Below are positions 31,940 to 43,054 of a stretch of DNA of 64,000 bases, one piece after another. The notes beneath the pieces were generated by a model. It saw only the letters and a program-made list of their open reading frames with translations, was not told the origin of the DNA and did not search any database. Both the position numbers and the translations under genes were made by a program. The stretch covers positions 2,338,001 through 2,402,000 of the forward strand of contig NW_018344068.1 in NCBI RefSeq assembly GCF_002099425.1, in the 5' to 3' direction. The stretch's first letter is position 1; each line of letters opens with the position of its first letter. This stretch comes from Phascolarctos cinereus. Taxonomy: Eukaryota > Chordata > Mammalia > Diprotodontia > Phascolarctidae.

Positions 31940-32190
31940 AATATACCAGTTGAAATGACAATTGGGAAGAATGCTATCCATCTCCTGACAGATAGGTGAT
32001 GGACTAAATACACAGAATGAGACACATTTGTGGACATAGCTGATGTGGTAATTTGTTTTGCTTGACTGCATATTTGTTTTGTTTTGTTCCCTTTTTTTTT
32101 TTATCAGTGGTAGGAATGAGGAATGGGGGAAGGAAGAGAAAATAAATGTCAATTAAAAAAATAAAATTTAATTTTAAAAAATGGCAGTTG
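31940..32190 (+). mobile_element. Older L1 3' end
   Basis: CTATCCATCTCCTGACAGATAG, ACATAGCTGATGTGGTAATTTG and an A-rich tail. Same subfamily type as 13990-14410. Confidence 0.7.
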
Positions 32191-33036
32191 TATTTGTCTC
32201 TTGTCCAAGATTGGTCTTCCCTAAGCAGAATAAATGGCCAGCTATGTGGTATGATTTCAGAGACTTTCCTGGCCTGCCAAGGTACCTACAGTCCTTGCCA
32301 TTTCAGTTAATCTTTGGGTTAAGGCATATTTTCTAAAAGGAAACCATCCATATGTTACCCGGGAGGAAGGCCCAAGATACCAATGCAGTGCTAGACCCAA
32401 GTCTGGGTACCAGATTCCCATGATACTTAGCACTGGGCATATAATCATACCCCTAAACTATAGAAAGATTATTATTCTTCCTGCTATGTGTTTTGTGTTT
32501 TATTAACCATTATAATTTGAAAAGCAACTCATCTGTCCACTCCTTGGCCTTCCCAGCCACCCCTAGCAGGCAGACAACAACCATTTTCTTTCTTTTTTCT
32601 TTTTTTTTAAAATTAAGTCATTACTACATGCCAGGCACTGTGCTAAGTGCTAAGTATATAAAGGGAGGCAGAAAACAGTCTTTACCCTCAAGGAGCTTAT
32701 ATTTGAATGGGAAAGACAACATGGAACAACATATAAATAACTAGATACCTACAAGTTATACCAGAAGCAGATGGAAGGTGATGCCAGAAGGGAGAGCACT
32801 AGTATCCGGGAGGCCTGGAAAAAGCCTCCTGCAGAAGGTGGGATTGGAGCTGAGTCCTGTAGGGAGCCAGGGAAACATCGGTGGAAATGAAGGCGCCAAG
32901 CATTCCAGGCATGGGGAAGAACTATGGGGAAGTACAGAGATGGGAAATGTAGTGTCATGTTAGAGGAACATGGAGTAGGCCAGCGTAGAGGAGTAAAGAG
33001 TACAGGTAGGAAGGGGCCAAGTGTTAAGCTTTTTTT

Positions 33037-33389
33037 TTTTAAGATAAAATTAAAAGTTTAATTTTTTTTTAAGTAGACAGCACAAATTAAAAGAAAATTT
33101 TTTCCTGCCAATAGAAGGTCTGGAGTCCTTGACATAAAATATGCAACAGTCTGCTTGATTCTTTTGTTTGCACTAGAAAATATTTCACAATTTCCAGGTA
33201 CGGTGGAGAAAAGAGAATCCTCTGCTTTTTCAGATTCACCCATTTATTGAGTAAATTTTATTTTATTCTAATTTTTTTGGCAAGGCAATCAAGGTTAAGT
33301 GACTTTCCCAGGGTCTCACAGTTAGTATCATGTGTCTGAGGTTGGATTTGAACTCAGGTCCTCCTGACTCCATGAGCACCTAGCTGCCC
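33037..33389 (-). mobile_element. SINE with apparent 3'-transduced flank
   Basis: Read on the minus strand, a SINE (33389 down to about 33268) is followed by A-rich linker, about 200 nt of non-SINE sequence (33240-33050), then a poly-A at 33040-33031. One duplication brackets the whole unit: CCAAGTGTTAAGCTTTTT (33017) and CCAAGTGTTGGGCTTTTT (33390), differing at two adjacent bases. No separate duplication brackets the SINE alone. The 200-nt part has a 61-codon frame that I do not recognise. Confidence 0.65.
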
Positions 33390-33493
33390 CCAAGTGTTGG
33401 GCTTTTTAAAAACCAAAAAGACTTTCTATTTGATCCTGGAGGAGAGTGGGGATCCACTAGAGTTCATTGAGCAGGGTAGTGATATGGTTAGAT

Positions 33494-33699
33494 CAGGGGT
33501 AGGAAGCCTGTGGCCTCATGGCCACATGTGGCCCTCTAGGTCCTCAAGTGCAACTCTTTGACTGAATCCAAACTTCACAGAACAAATCCCGTTCAAAAAA
33601 AAAGTATTTGTTCTGTAAAACTTGGACTCAGTCAAAAGGCCAAACCCAAGGACCTAGAAGGCCACATGTGGCCTCAAGGCTGCAGGTTCCCCACCCCTG
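33494..33699. mobile_element. Palindromic hAT-type MITE, copy A
   Basis: The two halves are inverted copies of each other almost end to end, with termini CAGGGGTAGGAAGCCTG and CAGGTTCCCCACCCCTG. TSD is GGTTAGAT / GGTTAGAC. The interior GGCCACATGTGGCC and ACAGAACAAAT..ATTTGTTCTGT mark the dyad. It can fold into a long hairpin. It is inserted in an older mammalian repeat. Confidence 0.85.
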
Positions 33700-33733
33700 G
33701 GTTAGACCTAAGCTTTAGAAAAGTCACCCTGAG

Positions 33734-33882
33734 GTGCAGCTAAGTGGCGCAGTGGATAGAGCACCGGCCCTGAATTCAGGAGGACCTGAGTTCAAATCTG
33801 ACCTCAGACACATAATACTTACTAGCTGTGTGACTCTGGATAAGTCACTTAACCCCATTGCCTAGATAAAAAAAAAAGTCAT
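33734..33882 (+). mobile_element. Short tRNA-like marsupial SINE
   Basis: GCAGCTAAGTGGCGCAGTGG..GAGTTCAAATCTGACCTCAG..AAGTCACTTAACCCCATTGC with A tail. Flanks AAAAGTCAC / AAAAGTCAT. Nested in the older repeat spanning 32610-34230. Confidence 0.9.
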
Positions 33883-34417
33883 GTTGACAGTTGAATGAAG
33901 GATGGAATGGAGTAGGGAGAGACCTGAGGCAGGGAGGGCAGTTAGAAGGCTATTATAATAGTCTAGAAAAGAGGGGTAATAAGAGCCTGAAATGAGGGAG
34001 GGGAGGGTGAATGAAGAGAGGGGACATAGATGAGAGATATTACATAGGTAAAAACGAAAAGGTCTGGCAATGGACTGGCTATGTGAGGGGTGGGGAATGA
34101 GAGAGAGTGGAGGATGAGGAAGGAGTGAGGGTAAAGGAGGCTAGGGAGAGGTTTCAAGCTGTTAAGACTTCCACTTGTCCAGCTGGTGCCCAAGGAAGTA
34201 TCCTGATCAAATGGATTAATCACTCACTTTTATTAAGCATTTCCAAAGGAACTTTCCAGACCCTCAGTTTATAACAACAAGCAAACATTATTTGGTAGCC
34301 AGTGGGTGATAGATAGGAAGGAGAGTGACTACTGAGGCTGGAAAGTTCCTGCCAAGTAAATTAGACTAGTTTTTCCCTAAAACAAAACAAAAAAAAAACA
34401 ATAAATAAACCTTAACT

Positions 34418-34572
34418 TTTTTTTTTTTGCTTTTTGGTAAGGCATTTGGGGTTAAGTGACTTACCAAGGGTCACACAGCTAATAAGTGTCAAGTGTCTGA
34501 GGCTGGATTTGAACTCAGGTCCTCCTGATTCTAAGGTCAGAACTCTATCTGCTGTACCACCAACCTGCCCCC
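34418..34572 (-). mobile_element. Short tRNA-like marsupial SINE
   Basis: T-run then GGGGTTAAGTGACTTACCAAG..CCACCAACCTGCCCC. Flanks AATAAACCTTAAC and AATATAAACCTTACC are a diverged TSD. Confidence 0.9.
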
Positions 34573-34599
34573 AATATAAACCTTACCTGTTAAAGTCAG

Positions 34600-35590
34600 A
34601 TTGAAATTTAATTGGTCCAGAGTTCTAAGGTTCAAATCTTTGATGTAGCTTAGATAATTAAAGCATAAAACCCTCATTGTACATTTGTTTTCTGGGCTTC
34701 CTGTTGCTTTGGGGAGTCAGTGGGGATACAATGAAGTGTTATTGAAGGAATTAGAGGTGCTGGGAACAAAGGTTACCTCTCACACTGCCTGCTTGAATCA
34801 CTTATTCTCCTAGGCCCTCAGTGACATCATCTGAAGAATGGGGGGGGTTGGATTAATTCTTTATGAATCGATCGCCTGCCTGGTCACATCTCCATATTGG
34901 AGGTGAGGAGAGCTGTGACCACCTCAAACAACTCTGTATTTTTGCTGAATATCCTTTCCCTGCTAAATGTTAGATGGTCTACCAGTGTGTCTTTTCATTC
35001 TAATCCTCAAACTAAACCACCAGATCAGTCTTGAGTCAAGCCTGGCTAAGAGTACCAACCTTCTGGTCACTCTCCATTCTGAACTAGGCTGGCCCTTGGA
35101 TAACAGACCCAGACTATCACTTGATCCCTACTCTAAGCCTTTTCAACTTGGTAGGATTTGCCAGAGCTCCACCGTATAGCCTTAGAGGACCCAGAGTCAC
35201 CTTCATACAACCATGAGTCATCCAAGGAAGTGTGTGGGTGTCAATATGAGGTTGAGAACCAATACCTTCTGGCAACAGGATCTCCTTTTTTTCCTTTTGT
35301 TTTTCCTTTCCTTTCAAGGCTGAAAAAATCCATCTGGCCCTTAAATCCTGGGACTGGCTTCTACATATGAAAGAAATCTGTCTGGCCCTCTATTAACCTC
35401 AGAGAAGCCTATTTTAGCTCAAAGAGAATGGGGCGAGTGAGCCTGAGGCTGTAGAAAGGACATCTTGGTGGGGAAATCTCAAATAAGCTTGAGGCTGTTC
35501 TAGATGAGAATTCTATACTGCAAACAGCAGAAAACCAAATGCTGCAGCACGGGGTGGGGTGGATGAAGGTCCCAGACTAGAGTAAATCAT
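34600..35590. other. Unique sequence, no gene seen
   Basis: No repeat signature that I can name. The 70-codon frames at 34967 and 35158 are unrecognised. Confidence 0.55.
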
Positions 35591-35594
35591 GATG

Positions 35595-36000
35595 GCCAAG
35601 CAAAGCTTGGGGAACTTTAGTTAAGAGTTAGGATAGGTGATAGGGCAGCTACTTGGTACAGTGGATAGAGTGATGGGCCTGGAGTCAGGAAGACTTATCT
35701 TCCTGAGTTCAAATCTGCTCTCAGAGACTTACTAGCTGTGTGACCCTAGGCAAATCACTTAACTCTGTTTGCCTCAGTTTCCTTATCTGTAAAATGATCT
35801 AGAGAAACAAATGGCAAACTGTTCCAGTATCTCTGCCAAAAAAAAAACCCCAAATGAGGTCCCCAAGAGTCTCTGACATGATTGAACAACAACAAAAGTT
35901 GCCATTCAGTCTACAACTGGGTAAACTTCTTTTATTCATACTTCAATTGCCTTCCCTGGGTACATTATTCCTGAATTTGTATATTCTCTTTTCCTTTGTT
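35595..36000 (+). repeat. Unclassified repeat, copy 2, split by a SINE
   Basis: Counterpart of 30095-30365, continuing TACATTATTCCTGAATTTGTATATTC after the SINE at 35642-35896. Confidence 0.4.
35642..35896 (+). mobile_element. RTE-tailed tRNA-like SINE
   Basis: GGGCAGCTACTTGGTACAGTG head, GAGTTCAAATCTGCTCTCAG, CTCAGTTTCCTTATCTGTAAAATG and tail ending TGATTGAACAACAACAAAAG. It interrupts an unclassified repeat also seen near 30100. Confidence 0.85.
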
Positions 36001-36540
36001 AGTGAGGTTTAGAAAAGGAGCTCTTATGGGTAGTGGCATGTGAGACAGGAGGCAGAAAGGAAAGAGTGAAATAGGTGTCAGGACCAGCACCAGGAGATAG
36101 GGGCAGTGGCAGAAATGGAACTGTATGTGTGTGTGCGCAGAATATCAGGTTCAGGAGGTTCAAAGTCCAGTTAGGGTGCAGTGCTCTAGAAAGTTCTGAG
36201 ATGGAAGGCAAAGTCTCTTGGATGGCCCAACACTCCAAATATAGGAACTTGAACCCTTGGATGTGGAGCAAGGACCAATGAGGCCCAAGGCCTAGGGTGA
36301 GACACTTTCACCAGGAAGTCATAGGGAAGTTTGTCCCCCTCAATCTGTCTCTCATCCATCAGGCCCTACCTCGGGGCTTGGTACTATAGAGGGTGTGAAA
36401 AATGATTTTTTTCTCTCTTGGTGATGGGGATGGGATCTGAACTCTGAGAAGGAAAAGACCATGTCTTTGGGATCTGGACCCCAAAAAGGAAAATCCTTGG
36501 ACTTTCCCAAATCTTGGGCATTTGCCTGAGGCTGTAATCT
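35990..36540. other. Unique sequence, no gene seen
   Basis: Between an unclassified repeat and an LTR-like fossil. No exon-like signal. Confidence 0.5.
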
Positions 36541-37040
36541 ACCTAACTGGCCTTTCATTGTGGCTACACCCAATCTCCCAATTCTGTTACCCTTAACCTA
36601 GCCTAGCCCTCCATTGTCTTACCACCCAATTGCCCCTGGCCACTTCCCATCCTCAATCCTATCTAGACTCCATTCTCCCTCGGCCAGGTGGTCCAGGTCC
36701 CTGGCCTTCTGTTCACCCCAGCTTCTTGGACACTGTCATCCAGATCTTCCTTAGACCCCTCCTCCAGTCACCCCAAACTACTTGAACACTCCTAGACCCC
36801 TCCCACAATCTTTCTGTATATAAGGTCCATCTTGCCTCCATTAAAATGCTGAGATTCTTAAAATCTAGCTACTGCTCTGATTTTTGTAATTTACCTAATA
36901 GCTCACAAATGTAGTTTGACCAATATGTTGGATCTTTAATAAACCTTGTCTTTGGCTAAAAGAAGGTTTGGGTCGAATTCATTTGGTCAGGACCTGCATG
37001 TCATGATTTTGGGGGCAATAGCACCCCTTAACCTCAACAT
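36540..37040 (+). mobile_element. Solo LTR-like fossil
   Basis: A TATA motif (CTGTATATAAGG, about 36815-36826) followed about 115 bp later by AATAAA (36938-36943) and a GT/T-rich stretch has the layout of an endogenous retrovirus LTR. No internal coding region adjoins it. Ends are not defined, family unresolved, and it looks old and broken. Confidence 0.4.
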
Positions 37041-37149
37041 TGGACGCTCAGAGCTCCATCCCTCAGCCTCCTGCTCTAAAGTTCTTCACAAGGCATTACT
37101 AATAATGAGATTGCAATGAGTCTTATTCTGGTCAAACCTGACCCAAAAC

Positions 37150-37600
37150 TGAATAGATTTTATCCTGCTCAGGCTTGGATAGAGACAGATTGTTCTGCCT
37201 AGACAGCCTAAGGCTGAGAGCCCAAGGTCTGGTTGGAGGGTGGTTTGATAGAACAGGTATTTCCTCTGTCCTGAGGTAGAATGATGGCAGGGTGATATAG
37301 GCCCCTGTTGAAAAGGTATTGTACCAGGATTAAGTGACCTAAATCATGTGCTCAAGATCCTCATTTTAATATAGCCTACCTCCCAATGTGTTAACCAGTC
37401 AGGGTTGATTGGCACCCCTTGGGAACTCTTCGAAGGGTATATAACTCTGTACCTCCAACTGCCAAACTGAGCCGGTTCTAGACTGTAACTCCCATGCAAT
37501 GCACGTCAAGCTAGCCTGAGAGAAATTAAATGTGGACACACATCCTAAATCATCTGTCTCTTTCTCAGAACAAACTTTGTGAGAGATTGACAAGGCAAAG
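37150..37600 (+). mobile_element. Second solo LTR-like fossil
   Basis: GATTGGCACCCCTTGGGAAC, a TATATAA box (37438-37444) and an ATTAAA (about 37527) resemble an LTR promoter and polyadenylation region. No internal region is visible. Ends and family are not determined; an old fragment. Confidence 0.35.
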
Positions 37601-37832
37601 CAGGGGAAAGAGATGGTAGTTGGAGGGAGGATCAGGATCTAGGACCTGGAGATAGTATTAGAAAGAATGAGACTACCCTATGGAAAGAGACCTTGACCCC
37701 CAAATACTTTGCCAAGCCCTTAGGGGGCCTAAGTGGTCCTTTTCTGTTTCAAACACCATTCCTCTCCTTTTGTGTTCACTCAATTCCCCTTGATTTCCAA
37801 ATTTTCCAATCTCACCTTTCAACCTACTTTTC

Positions 37833-38087
<255 letters not shown>

Positions 38088-38099
38088 TACTTTTCCTTT

Positions 38100-38340
38100 C
38101 TAAGGAAGTGGAGTAATGGGTAGAAAGCTGAACTTGGGATCAAGACCTGAGCTCCATCTCTGCCTCAAATACTTAGCTGTGTCACCCTGGGCAAGTCACT
38201 TAATTGCTTTAGTTTCTTCACCTGAAAAATGGGGATAATAATAGCGCCAATTTCCTAGGGTTGTTGAATGACACATTGAGATACTATATGTACAGCACAT
38301 TGTAAACCTATTACAATGTTACTATTATCGCCCCAAGATA
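38100..38340 (+). mobile_element. MIR-type SINE
   Basis: CACCCTGGGCAAGTCACTTAATTGC..AAAATGGGGATAATAATAGC..CATTGTAAACCTATTACAATG. Confidence 0.75.
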
Positions 38341-38799
38341 GGAGACACAGTTCTATCCATTTCACAGATAGACATCTAACCCAAGGTCAGAGTTCTCATC
38401 ACTACTAGGTTGAAAGGCATCAAAGTTCACCACTTTGGCATGGAATAGTAGCAATGATGGTGTAATTGCCACCCCATTCCATGTAACACATCCTCTCTTG
38501 CTTCTGTCCCCTTCCCCCTACCTGGGACTGCATTCTCTGCATAGTGACTTCCAGACACTATGTCCCAGGGGTGAGGAGTTAATCCACTCATCTTTGGAAC
38601 TCCTCTCTAGTTCTGAATTGTTTGAATCCTCCCACTTATCCCTAGCTGCCAAAAATATCTCTGGCCCTGGGAACAGTAAATCAATATATATATATTTTTT
38701 AACAGTAAATCAATATTACCAGGACTTCTGGAAAAGGGTATGAGAGTTGACTACACTGTGGCTCTACTCACCATTCCAAATACTCACCAAACCAAAATG

Positions 38800-38965
38800 C
38801 CCTTTCCTGGCCTTCATTCCCCCATCTATGCTGTCTCTCTCTATTAGAAAGTTAATTCCTCTGGGGAAGAACTGCCCCACTGCTGTATTTATATCTTCAG
38901 CACAGTGCCTAGCACATGGTAGGTTCTTAATAACTATTTTTTTCATTCATTCATTCAATACAACT
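38800..38965 (+). mobile_element. L2 3' end
   Basis: CTGTATTTATATCTTCAGCAC..GTGCCTAGCACATGGTAGG..CATTCATTCATTC, typical L2 terminus. Confidence 0.75.
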
Positions 38966-39599
38966 TTGTACCACCCATCCCCAGGGATGCAACTTGACTC
39001 ACCTTCCCAATAAAAGAAAACTGATTTTCAAGACTTATTAGATAACTACCAGGTGTCCTGGCTCCTAGCCCGGCTTCCAAGATCCCACCATGGACAAATC
39101 TGTTTGGTAGACAAATCCTTGACTTTATTACTTCTTCCCTATAAACTTCATGCTCCATTAATTGTATGGCCCATTAACTAGTCCCCTGTAAATACTCCAG
39201 CCCAGGATGGGATGGATGGACAGGCGCGGGGGTGGATTGGAGACCCGAGGAATGACTCTTTCCTCCCAGGCTCAGTCACATCCAGCTCTGTGGGACAGTC
39301 TACGTTCCAACCCCTCCAGACTTTGTCCCTTTGGAGGAGAGGTGGAAAGGGACATAAGAACTCAGCATTGGTGTGCCTGTGTTATTGTAGTCACATTCAA
39401 CAAGGGGTAGTGACTCAGGGAGCAGATGTGGAAATGATGAAGACCTAGCTGTCCTAGCTTGATTAGCTGCCAGGAGGATCCTCAGTCTCACGTTTCCCTG
39501 GATTCCATGGAGCAAATTGAGACTTTCTAACCTAGGAACTAGTAGGCCCAACCTAAGAGCAAAGTGTTTACTGTGCCCAGGCCTAGGTGCCTTCCTTCC

Positions 39600-40000
39600 C
39601 TTGTTCATGCAACAAACATTTATTGACTTACATTCCAAAACGGGACATACTAAAGATGAGTGAGACATAATCTTTGCCCCCAGGGAGTTCATAGTCCAAA
39701 AGGGAGATAAGATGGACTTAGCAATAAAAATAATACATCACAGTTCAATAGGATGAGGGGATAAATGCGAAGTGTGAGGAAAGAAAGATCACTTCTAGCT
39801 AGGGATAGGATAAAGAAAGACCTCACGGAGGGAGAAGTTTTTGAGCTGGATCTTAATTCAGTGTCATTCCATAAACATTTATTATGTACTCGCTGTGTGC
39901 TAGGGATTAAAAAACAAAAATGCAATAGTTCCTGCCCTCAAGGAGCTCATGTTATAGAGACAGAGACAAGAGTGAAACACGTGAATATAAAATGTGGCAG
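39600..40000 (+). repeat. Ancient mammalian repeat, same family, two partial copies
   Basis: CAACAAACATTTATTGACTT..CCCAGGGAGTTCATAGTCC (about 39600-39860) and CATAAACATTTATTATGTAC..CTCAAGGAGCTCATGTTATAG (about 39865-40000). Confidence 0.5.
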
Positions 40001-40439
40001 GAAAAGATGGCGACTTTGCATTTTAACCAAATTCTCTGTTAGAGAGAATGACTAGACACACAAACATTCCTGCTTGGAAAGAGGTTCAGAAGGTCAGAAT
40101 AGCTCCTGCTAGTCATCAGGGCACCCTCTGACCCAAGAGACTCCCAATTTACATTTCAGAGTAAGTGTCGAACAAAAGGTGAAATGCCTCTTCCAAATAA
40201 AACAAAGATAGTCAGTTTAAGTTTAGGATTTTTTAACTTATTAGACAGAGCAAATAGAACAGTGAAAGCCAGTACATCCAGGGAGAAAATATCTCGAACT
40301 TCTGAAAACCAGCTTCTCCCTCCTTGACTACTTCCTTTGTCAATTCTCCTTTCCATCTGGTCAACAGCAAACAAAGAATGCCTCTCTTACATCCAATCAG
40401 TTGCTAAGTCATGCTGATTTCTGACTTCTCTCTCCTACC

Positions 40440-41070
40440 TCCCTTCTCTCCTCAGATCCTGCCACTACCCTGGTGCAGACCCTCTTTGCCTCGCTCCTGA
40501 ATTATTGCTGGTGGGTCTCAAGTCTCACTCCACTTAGTTATCAAAATGATCTTACAACTCTGGTTGACCATGTCATTCCCCTACTCTATAAACTCCAGCA
40601 GCTCCTTATCACCTCCAGGAACCAGTGTAAAATCCTCTGGCTTGGAAAGCCTTTTGTACCTTGGCCCCTTCTCACCTTTTCTGATCTTCTCGTGCCTTAT
40701 TCCATTCCCTTCCCCTCTTTGGAATTTGGGATTCAGTGACACAGGCCTCCTTGATATTCTTCCAATAAGACATTCATCTCCTAGTCCTCTTCAACTCTTC
40801 CTCAGCTGCACTGGCTTCCTTCAGATCTCAGCTCAAATCCCAGCTTCCGCTAGAAGCCTTTCCTAATCCTTTCCGATGCTAGTACCTCCCCTCCGAAATT
40901 ATCTCCAATTTATTCTTTATATATCTTATTTGGACTGAGTCATTTGCATGTCATCTCCCCTATTTGACTGTGAGCTCCTTGAGAAGGACTGTTTTTGCCT
41001 TTCTTTGTATCCCCAATGCTTAGCACAAAGCCTGGTGTTTGGTAGGTACTTAATAAATGCTAAGGAAGGT
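40440..41070 (+). mobile_element. L2 LINE 3' region, relatively long
   Basis: AAAATGATCTTACAACTCTG, CATGTCATTCCCCTACTC, AACCAGTGTAAAATCCTCTGG, CTTGGCCCCTTCTCACC and the 3' end GTGAGCTCCTTGAGAAGG..TACTTAATAAATGCT keep the L2 order over about 630 bp. Confidence 0.75.
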
Positions 41071-41089
41071 AAATTTTGATGGCTGAAAC

Positions 41090-41615
41090 CTACCTAGTTA
41101 CCTTGGGGTATACTGGCTAGATTTCTGTCGAAAAGACCATGCCTTAAACCCAATTCACCCAGGCTCTCATTGTTTGGACAACAATAGGTCCCTTCCCAAG
41201 CGCCACTTAATGGTTATTTTTTGGGCCCTCTTGGCTCAGAGTGAATAGCAACCCTTGGGGGCTTTCCCTCACAGTTTCATTTTTTTTTAAGTTAAAGTTT
41301 CCATTCCCTTGACTCATTTCTTAAACAGGTCTGTTGACTGAATGGGCTTTGCCTCAGTCAAAAGGAAAGACCTTAGCTTAAAAAGGCCAAGGTCTCCCAT
41401 TGCATCCTGGGCCATCTCCAGTCATCTTGATCTGTATCTGGCCACTGGACCCAGATGGCTCAGGAGGAGAAAATGAGGCTGGTGACTTTGCACAGCCCTC
41501 CCTCCCTCAAATCCAATTCAATTGCAAGTCATGTCATTACCTTCCTGATGTCATAGTCCTGTCTGAGAACGAAGGGCAAACCACAACCACAGTTTTTATG
41601 ACACAACTGAAATCT
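41090..41615 (+). mobile_element. RTE-tailed non-autonomous marsupial repeat
   Basis: Contains TTTGGACAACAATAGGTCCC, TTGGCTCAGAGTGAATAGCA, GGTCTCCCATTGCATCCTGG, CTGGCCACTGGACCCAGATG and the tail GATGTCATAGTCCTGTCTGAGAACGAAGG. The tail resembles the RTE-X-like LINE 3' ends in this window, suggesting the same machinery mobilised it. It has no coding capacity. Confidence 0.55.
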
Positions 41616-41881
41616 TAGTGATATATGCTTCCATGAAAATATAGTAAGAGTTGTTCAAAAGAATAAGCAAAAGGGAAGGTCTTTAGGCTGGGACAGGTGA
41701 ACAGTGCTTTGAAGGAAACATGATCATATGAGGTGGAGGTGAGGAAGCATTGCATTTCAGAAATCAGGGACTACATGTACAGACAGGGACTACATGTACA
41801 AAGACATGGGAGAACTAACAGGCCAGTTCAACTGGAACAAAGGGAGCGTATGATGGGAAACGATATGAAATAAACTAAATA

Positions 41882-42029
41882 GGGCAGCTAGGTGGTGCAG
41901 TGCATAGAACACTGGCCCTGGAGTCAAGAGGACCTGAGTTCAAATCTAGCCTCAGACCAAACACTTGACATTTACTAGCTGTGTGACCTTGGGCCACACT
42001 TAACCCCAATTGCCTAAAAAAAAAAAAAG
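41882..42029 (+). mobile_element. Short tRNA-like marsupial SINE
   Basis: GGGCAGCTAGGTGGTGCAGTG..GAGTTCAAATCTAGCCTCAG..CACTTAACCCCAATTGCC, A tail. TSD AAACTAAATAGG at about 41872 and 42030. Confidence 0.93.
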
Positions 42030-42069
42030 AAACTAAATAGGAGCCATATTATAGAGGGTTATAAGAGGC

Positions 42070-42290
42070 AACCACATGGAGTCAACTTGAGTTCAAGTCC
42101 AGCCTTGGAAGCTTATGAGCTGTGCAACCTTGAGCAAGTCACTTACCATTCCCAGGCCTCAGTTCCCTCAAAAGTAAGATGGGGGTAATAATATCACCTA
42201 TCTCACAGATTGTTGTGAGGATCAAATGAAGTAATATTTGTAAAAAGTGTCCAGTGCATAATAAATGTTTATTCTCTTCCCTTTAAATGC
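42070..42290 (+). mobile_element. MIR-type SINE
   Basis: ACTTGAGTTCAAGTCCAGCC..AACCTTGAGCAAGTCACTTACC..GATTGTTGTGAGGATCAAATG. Inserted in the older repeat at 41670-42370. Confidence 0.75.
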
Positions 42291-42924
42291 CAGGTTGAGG
42301 ATTTTGTACTTTATCCTTGGGTGATGGGGATCCATTGATGGCTTCAGAGTAGAAGAATGACATGGTCAGGTCTGTTTTGGAATATCAGTTTGGTAAATGC
42401 AGTTTTGTTCTTGTTTTTTGTGTTAACCATAAAAACAATTGGAATCCAGCAAAATTGAAACATAACATAATTCTATTCTACAGTGCCCTGCGTATGTATT
42501 ATGGACTTCATCAAGTTGATAGAACAGGAAACACAGGTGTGTAACAACCGGTAAGAAGTTAAACATGAAAAAAATTCTTATTTGAACTGGTTTAAGCTCA
42601 GATCTATCTTGTATAAATCTTATACAAGATTGTATAAAGGCAATGTGGTATAGTGGATAGCAAGCTGGTCTTGAAGTCATACTGGAATTCAGATCCTACC
42701 TCTGACTCTCCTGGCCCTGGGATTTTAGACACTGCTACTTAACCTCTTAATGCCTGAAACAACTCTCTAAGGACTATGAGTTATAGATCTGCACTGGAAG
42801 AATTTCCTCATCAGGAGTTCTCTATACCAATGAAATCATGATATAATGTTAAATATGTATATATACACATATATAGACATATGCACATATAAATATAAAT
42901 ATATGCATACACACATTATTTTTC

Positions 42925-43054
42925 TATAAATTGCCTCCCCCACTCAGTACCATGTAAACTTCTTGAGGGCAGGAACTGTTTCCATTTTGTTTTTCTATTC
43001 CACAACCTAGTACAGTGCCTGGCATATAGTAGGTACTTAGTAAATCCTTATTTA
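42925..43054 (+). mobile_element. L2 3' end that received the L1 at 43055
   Basis: ACTTCTTGAGGGCAGGAACTG..CAGTGCCTGGCATATAGTAGG, with its last bases repeated after the L1 at 44956-44990 (ATGCTTATTTAGTTGAATTG). Confidence 0.8.

Larger units (their letters stand above)
32610..34230 (+). repeat. Ancient mammalian repeat of unresolved class, triply interrupted
   Basis: ATGCCAGGCACTGTGCTAAGTGC, CCTCAAGGAGCTTATATTTGAATGGG, GCATTCCAGGCATGGGGAAG, TTTGATCCTGGAGGAGAGTGG, GGCTATTATAATAGTCTAG form the order of a widespread mammalian repeat. Insertions at 33037-33389, 33494-33699 and 33734-33882 split it; about 0.9 kb of the old element remains. Class not determined. Confidence 0.55.
41670..42370 (+). 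repeat. Ancient mammalian repeat, same family, split by SINE and MIR
   Basis: AGTGCTTTGAAGGAAACATG.., then after the SINE GAGCCATATTATAGAGGGTTATAAG, then after the MIR TTTAAATGCCAGGTTGAGGATTTTG..GAATGACATGGTCAGGTC. A short direct duplication, GGGACTACATGTACA, occurs at about 41768 and 41787. Confidence 0.5.

Noticed and set aside
33558-33743. Similar predicted peptides at 33558 and 45429 suggesting a gene family
   Set aside because: Both are readings of the same palindromic MITE on opposite strands.
40473-40866. 88- and 106-codon + frames that look gene-like
   Set aside because: They lie wholly within an L2 3' region.
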